A stretch of 11,540 nucleotides of DNA, taken from positions 1 through 11,540 of the forward strand of contig WFMP01000117.1 in assembly GCA_015489035.1 (NCBI GenBank), given 5' to 3'. Of this stretch, positions 8,308 to 11,540 are shown one piece after another. The position numbers and the translations under genes were made by a program. The notes beneath the pieces were generated by a model that ran no database searches, had not been told where the DNA came from, and was given only the letters and a program-made list of their open reading frames with translations. Every line of letters begins with the position of its first letter. The stretch's first letter is position 1. Source of the DNA: Candidatus Altimarinota bacterium. Its GTDB lineage: Bacteria > Patescibacteriota > Gracilibacteria > Absconditabacterales > Absconditicoccaceae.

Positions 8308-9546
8308 ATGGAAAAAAAGATAAATACATTTAAAGTGATTGTATCAGGTGTGGTGTATGCTTTTTTAAAAGAAAACTATCAAGACGATCATATTAATCCA
8401 AAAGATAAAGAGAAAAATATTATTCAAATATTTAATCAATTGATAAAAATTGAAAGCTTTGGAGCCATCCCCGATAAAAAGAAAATTATAAAAGAAAAAT
8501 ATGATGAAATAGAAAAAATTATATCCACTAAAGAATCAAGTGAAATAAACTTACTTGAATATATACGTAACACCTCTAAAGAGTTATCAGATGAAGACAG
8601 AGAAAAGATTTTAGACAGTATAATATACATCATATTGATTGATAAAAAAATTTCTGATATAGAAAAAAATACCATATTACAAATGATTGAATTTTTGAAT
8701 CTTAAACTCACATATAAAGAAGCTCTTAAAAGATATAACTCTTCTGAGTTTAAAAAGCCACCTTCACTTATCATTGTTGTTATGCTTGGAATTCTATTAT
8801 TGGGTTTAATTACAGGAGTTTTATTTTGGCAATACCAAAAAGAAAAAAATGTAAAAATTTTTAATTCTGACAATGAAATAGTTTTCAACGAAGTATATTT
8901 TAATAAATATATAATATACAAAAATAAATTTAATTTAAAAAACAAGTACTTTTTAAAGCAAGCAGTATTTTATTTGCATGGAAAAGCAGATATAAGCTTT
9001 AATCCTAAATATCTTTCATATGACCGCTTGACAAAAAAAATAACTTACACTCATCCTAAAAATGCAATATTTCAATCAGAAGTTATATTTAGCCCTATAT
9101 TGCTAGTGGATAAAATTGATCCTAAACCTATTTCAAAACAAAAAGCTAAAGATATTGCAATGTATATAGGAATTGCCGGGGGTATTGCTGGAGGTATTGG
9201 AGGAGCTAAGTTTGGTAATAGTTTAGCAAAGTTTTTTCCACCACAATATAAATTCGCAGGTTTAATCTCTACCACAGTTGGTGGTACTTTAGGTAGCATA
9301 TTAGGCGGAGGTGCTGCTTACTATTTTTCTTTTAGAATATTAAATGGATTAAAATTATCAAATAAAATGACAGAGTACGAAGAAAATAGCATACAAGCAA
9401 TTTCAAAAGATATTATAAGGGCTCAGATAGCACTTAATAAAAATTTACACTTGATATATAAGAAAAATTTCGAAAAATTTATCAAACTCCGATATAAAAA
9501 ATATGGATTGAAAGTGCAAAGTATCGTCTATAAGGACAAAACATGA
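8308..9546 (+). CDS. TerB-like, glycine-zipper membrane protein (412 aa)
   Basis: The N-terminal half (about 1-145) is helical and acidic/basic. Its segment 99-133 (ILDSIIYIILIDKKISDIEK then NTILQMIEFLNL) looks like the TerB/DjlA-N helical fold, in which a 'DxxISxxE' turn precedes a second helix. A strong transmembrane helix spans about 152-175. A middle domain (176-280) is rich in aromatic and Lys residues. It is followed by two Gly-rich hydrophobic segments (284-304 with GIAGGIAGGIGGAKFG, and 315-342 with VGGTLGSILGGGAAYY), a glycine-zipper hairpin able to pack in a membrane. The start follows AAGGA at 8294-8298, with 9 nt spacing. It overlaps the next gene by 4 bp (ATGA). No characterised homologue is recognised. 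TerB-like modules occur in membrane-stress and tellurite-type systems, but that function is not shown here. Confidence 0.85.
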   Translation: MEKKINTFKVIVSGVVYAFLKENYQDDHINPKDKEKNIIQIFNQLIKIESFGAIPDKKKIIKEKYDEIEKIISTKESSEINLLEYIRNTSKELSDEDREKILDSIIYIILIDKKISDIEKNTILQMIEFLNLKLTYKEALKRYNSSEFKKPPSLIIVVMLGILLLGLITGVLFWQYQKEKNVKIFNSDNEIVFNEVYFNKYIIYKNKFNLKNKYFLKQAVFYLHGKADISFNPKYLSYDRLTKKITYTHPKNAIFQSEVIFSPILLVDKIDPKPISKQKAKDIAMYIGIAGGIAGGIGGAKFGNSLAKFFPPQYKFAGLISTTVGGTLGSILGGGAAYYFSFRILNGLKLSNKMTEYEENSIQAISKDIIRAQIALNKNLHLIYKKNFEKFIKLRYKKYGLKVQSIVYKDKT

Positions 9547-10943
9547 AAAGAACGTTTAATTACTATAAGAAAATTATAATAACTTTTATTGTTTTAGTAT
9601 TAGCTTTTGCTGGTGGTGGATACTACTATCTTTATAGCACTAAATTAATACAAAGTAACCTAAATATCAATAAGATTATTTCAACAAATAAAATATATGA
9701 TTACACTGTTTATAGCGATTTTTATTTTAGGGTTTATCAATATGATGGAAATAAGATAGTTGCTGATTATAGTGAGATACAGCCTATAGAAACATCTATA
9801 GGCTGTACTATAAAAAATAAAACTCTGACTCCTACCTTAAGAAGCATACTAGGCAAAAAAGATGTCTTGCTGGATGACGACGGAACAAAGGTCAACAAGC
9901 AAATCACAATGATGCAGTCTATTGAACCAGTATTTGGTAAGATTGTTGCTACTCAAGATAATGATTATTTAAATGCTAGTTTGAAAAAAACAAAAGCAAT
10001 TTTTAAAGATCTTTATAATATTAACATGAATACTATAGACTTTAATGAAAGTAAATTGTATAAACAAATAAATAATCTACCTATAGCAAACATGAAAATA
10101 AAATATTATAAATTAGCGGAAATACCAAAAAATATAAAAGGTAAAATAAAAATATCATCAAAGGATAAATGGGAGCCAAATATATTTGAGATTGATTTTG
10201 GAGAAAACGATAAGATCTATTTACAATATATTACGCAGATATCCCATATTAATCTTAATGATTATCTAAAGAATCAGGTTGCATATAAAAACAAAATAAT
10301 TATAAAATTAATTAAAATAAATAATAATAAAGTCCAAACAATGTATATCATTGAGAATAATAAGAATAATGAGATAAAAACATTATATATGGATGCTAAT
10401 GGCTATGTATATGCTTTGATATACAAAGCTGACAATATTGAATCTTACCAAAAATATATCTCTGACTATTTAAAACTTGCTTATGGTATATACTTTATAG
10501 ATGTCAAAAATTTTGATAATACTTATGCAAAAATGCAAGAAACAGCAATCAAACGAGGAAAGAAAATTTTTCATTTAGTATCACAACAAGATCACTTAGA
10601 CGATGTACTTGGATCTGATTTATTGAATTATTTTCATGTTCCTATAGACAGTCATCCTCTTTATGTAATGCCTAGCTATGTCAAGAAGATTCGACACCCA
10701 AATATTGATTACAAGGTTGTACATTTTGCTACATTTTATAATTATTATAATAATTTATTGCCAACAAAAAACAATATAGATGTGTACAAAAGAAATCTTA
10801 AGGATAAAGAATTATTAGATGCCGGCATCAAGAAGTATTCACATTTCTTTGGTCTCATAAGCGGGAAGAATAGGCTCAAAGAAAAGTGTAAAAATCATCA
10901 AAATATACAATGCGTTCAAAATTTAAAGAATAAGGGTTGGTAG
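9543..10943 (+). CDS. unrecognised membrane-anchored protein (466 aa)
   Basis: A Lys/Arg-rich N-terminus and a hydrophobic segment (about 10-30) make a signal anchor, leaving about 430 residues probably outside the cytoplasm. The rest is rich in Lys, Asn, Tyr and Ile and has no motif I can name. Cys88 and a C-terminal pair Cys449/Cys457 could form a disulfide outside the membrane. The start overlaps the 412-aa gene by 4 bp (ATGA) and has AAGGA at 9532-9536, so the two are translated together and probably form one envelope complex. Codons 79-89 contain a perfect 13-bp inverted repeat (9778-9807). The reading frame is intact across its length, so the gene is judged real despite having no known relatives. 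Confidence 0.8.
   Translation: MKRTFNYYKKIIITFIVLVLAFAGGGYYYLYSTKLIQSNLNINKIISTNKIYDYTVYSDFYFRVYQYDGNKIVADYSEIQPIETSIGCTIKNKTLTPTLRSILGKKDVLLDDDGTKVNKQITMMQSIEPVFGKIVATQDNDYLNASLKKTKAIFKDLYNINMNTIDFNESKLYKQINNLPIANMKIKYYKLAEIPKNIKGKIKISSKDKWEPNIFEIDFGENDKIYLQYITQISHINLNDYLKNQVAYKNKIIIKLIKINNNKVQTMYIIENNKNNEIKTLYMDANGYVYALIYKADNIESYQKYISDYLKLAYGIYFIDVKNFDNTYAKMQETAIKRGKKIFHLVSQQDHLDDVLGSDLLNYFHVPIDSHPLYVMPSYVKKIRHPNIDYKVVHFATFYNYYNNLLPTKNNIDVYKRNLKDKELLDAGIKKYSHFFGLISGKNRLKEKCKNHQNIQCVQNLKNKGW
9778..9807. repeat. perfect 13-bp inverted repeat inside the 466-aa gene
   Basis: Arms TACAGCCTATAGA (9778-9790) and TCTATAGGCTGTA (9795-9807) are exact reverse complements around the 4-nt loop AACA. 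The transcript would form a tight stem-loop early in the gene. No U-run follows, so it is not a standard terminator; it could influence translation or mRNA stability, or be a protein-binding or recombination site. Confidence 0.9.
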
Positions 10944-10948
10944 CAAAA

Positions 10949-11074
10949 ATGTCACGAACTATAATAACATTAATTATGTCGTTAACAATTTTTCTTATTG
11001 TATTGCAAGGTTGTTCTAAACACAAAAAACAAAATGACGCTACAAAACTATCTCAACAATTAAATAATAGATAA
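10949..11074 (+). CDS. small lipoprotein (41 aa)
   Basis: This short frame begins MSRTIITLIMSLTIFLIVLQ and reaches a lipobox-like LQGC with Cys22. Signal peptidase II would leave a hydrophilic 20-residue lipoprotein (CSKHKKQNDATKLSQQLNNR). Gln at the -2 position is unusual, but Leu at -3 and Gly at -1 fit. It starts 5 bp after the 466-aa gene's stop, on the same strand, so it is likely the third gene of that operon. The ribosome site is poor (AAGGG about 12 nt upstream), so coupled translation is likely. Tiny lipoproteins of this kind occur as lysis/release, stress or envelope-complex components, and nothing here separates these options. Confidence 0.65.
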   Translation: MSRTIITLIMSLTIFLIVLQGCSKHKKQNDATKLSQQLNNR

Positions 11075-11160
11075 TAATTATTTGAGTGCAATCTAAACTA
11101 CATCACCAAAAGTGAGAATGAGTTTTGCTTTGTCTTGTAAAAGTCAAGGGTAATAAGACC

Positions 11161-11540
11161 AATCCCAACTAAAAACTAACAATTTTTTACTGCTCAAGAA
11201 TCCATTCATACCCACAGAGATTTTGAGTTTTATCAGTATCACTCATCCACTTCACAACTTCTTCTTCAATAATATCTTTTTGAATTTCAATGTTTTGAAA
11301 AAGTCTATTAGCAGTACTTTTTCTCACTTCGCCATAAAACCTCTCAACTGGATTGAGTTCTGGGGAGTATGATGGTAAATACATTGGTGTTAAATCCTTC
11401 ATTTCATGAAGCTCTTTTTTTCTATATACAAAATGAGTATTATTGTGCATATATCACTTTATTCTTCCACCCGTTTCACTCCAAGCCTTCCACTTTTTTG
11501 AGTCTCAAACAAGCATGCAAAATTGTAGCATAAATGAGAG
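11161..11540 (-). mobile_element. IS630-family element relic, right copy
   Basis: This is the end of an IS630-family element in inverted orientation to the relic at 162-298; their 3' ends face each other. Near-identical DNA covers about 11161-11204 here and 254-297 on the left. Outside the transposase 3' end, at about 11137-11146, is aaaagtcaag, the 10-mer also seen at the left relic's outer edge. Upstream of the 87-codon frame, at 11451-11540, the minus strand still shows pieces such as LFETQKSGRLGVKRVEE and KWKAWSETGGRIK, in different frames, that resemble the start of the catalytic domain. They abut the C-terminal part directly, suggesting an internal deletion. The element runs off the window. 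Confidence 0.65.
11187..11450 (-). pseudogene. IS630-family transposase, C-terminal part
   Basis: The 87-codon frame contains MYLPSYSPELNPVERFYGEV (about residues 23-42), the signature of IS630/Tc1-mariner DDE transposases with the third catalytic acid in PELNPxE. The N-terminal part of the family is missing from this frame: the ATG at 11450 falls inside the catalytic domain, and upstream codons on the same strand carry stops and frame changes. Where the family has an Asp in a D-N-A/G motif, this copy reads HNN, so the second catalytic acid is probably lost. The frame ends GYEWILEQ and stops at TAA 11187-11189. It is a remnant, not an active enzyme. Confidence 0.75.

Noticed and set aside
8436..9299. 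Minus-strand open frames within the 412-aa gene
   Set aside because: They are opposite a gene with a good start and clear membrane architecture, and have no ribosome sites or recognisable motifs.
162..11204. An active composite transposon
   Set aside because: Both IS630 copies are truncated and lack an intact transposase; only the flanking arrangement is supported.
1..11540. CRISPR array, tRNA or rRNA genes
   Set aside because: No regularly spaced direct repeats and no tRNA- or rRNA-like sequence were seen on either strand.

Overview
This is an AT-rich, gene-dense accessory region. Base composition, codon use and the remnants of transposases seen in that group suggest a Campylobacterota host (Sulfurimonas/Arcobacter/Sulfurovum-like). 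That assignment is an inference from style and is not proven by any housekeeping gene in the window.

Layout. Positions 1-161 hold the inside of a DUF2130-type gene (minus strand), cut off by a short IS630-family relic at about 162-298. After a small stretch of broken coding sequence (283-509) comes a minus-strand operon, read from about 7000 down to 510. It starts with a small frameshifted gene (6761-7001). Three large intact genes follow, coupled by overlapping stop and start codons: a NERD-nuclease-like/dynamin-like GTPase fusion (915 aa), a YaaW/UPF0174 plus LRAT-like fusion (405 aa) and a second dynamin-like GTPase (749 aa). Positions 7190-8121 are a transposase graveyard, with a plus-strand IS256-variant relic and a minus-strand IS5/IS1182-like relic. 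From 8308 a plus-strand operon encodes a TerB-like, glycine-zipper membrane protein (412 aa), an unrecognised membrane-anchored protein (466 aa) and a tiny lipoprotein (41 aa). The window closes with a second, degraded IS630-family copy (about 11161-11540) in the opposite orientation to the left one.

How it may work. The minus-strand operon pairs two membrane-type dynamin GTPases with a predicted membrane-lipid or thioester-active LRAT-fold enzyme. One of the GTPases carries a nuclease-like domain. Tight translational coupling argues for one complex or pathway. A membrane-remodelling stress or anti-phage system is the most attractive reading, but it is inference: no domain here proves defence. 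The plus-strand operon looks like a separate envelope-associated unit (TerB-like domain, membrane hairpin, anchored domain, lipoprotein). The inverted IS630 end fragments bracket both operons (about 10.9 kb), which fits an island assembled or moved by mobile elements that have since decayed.
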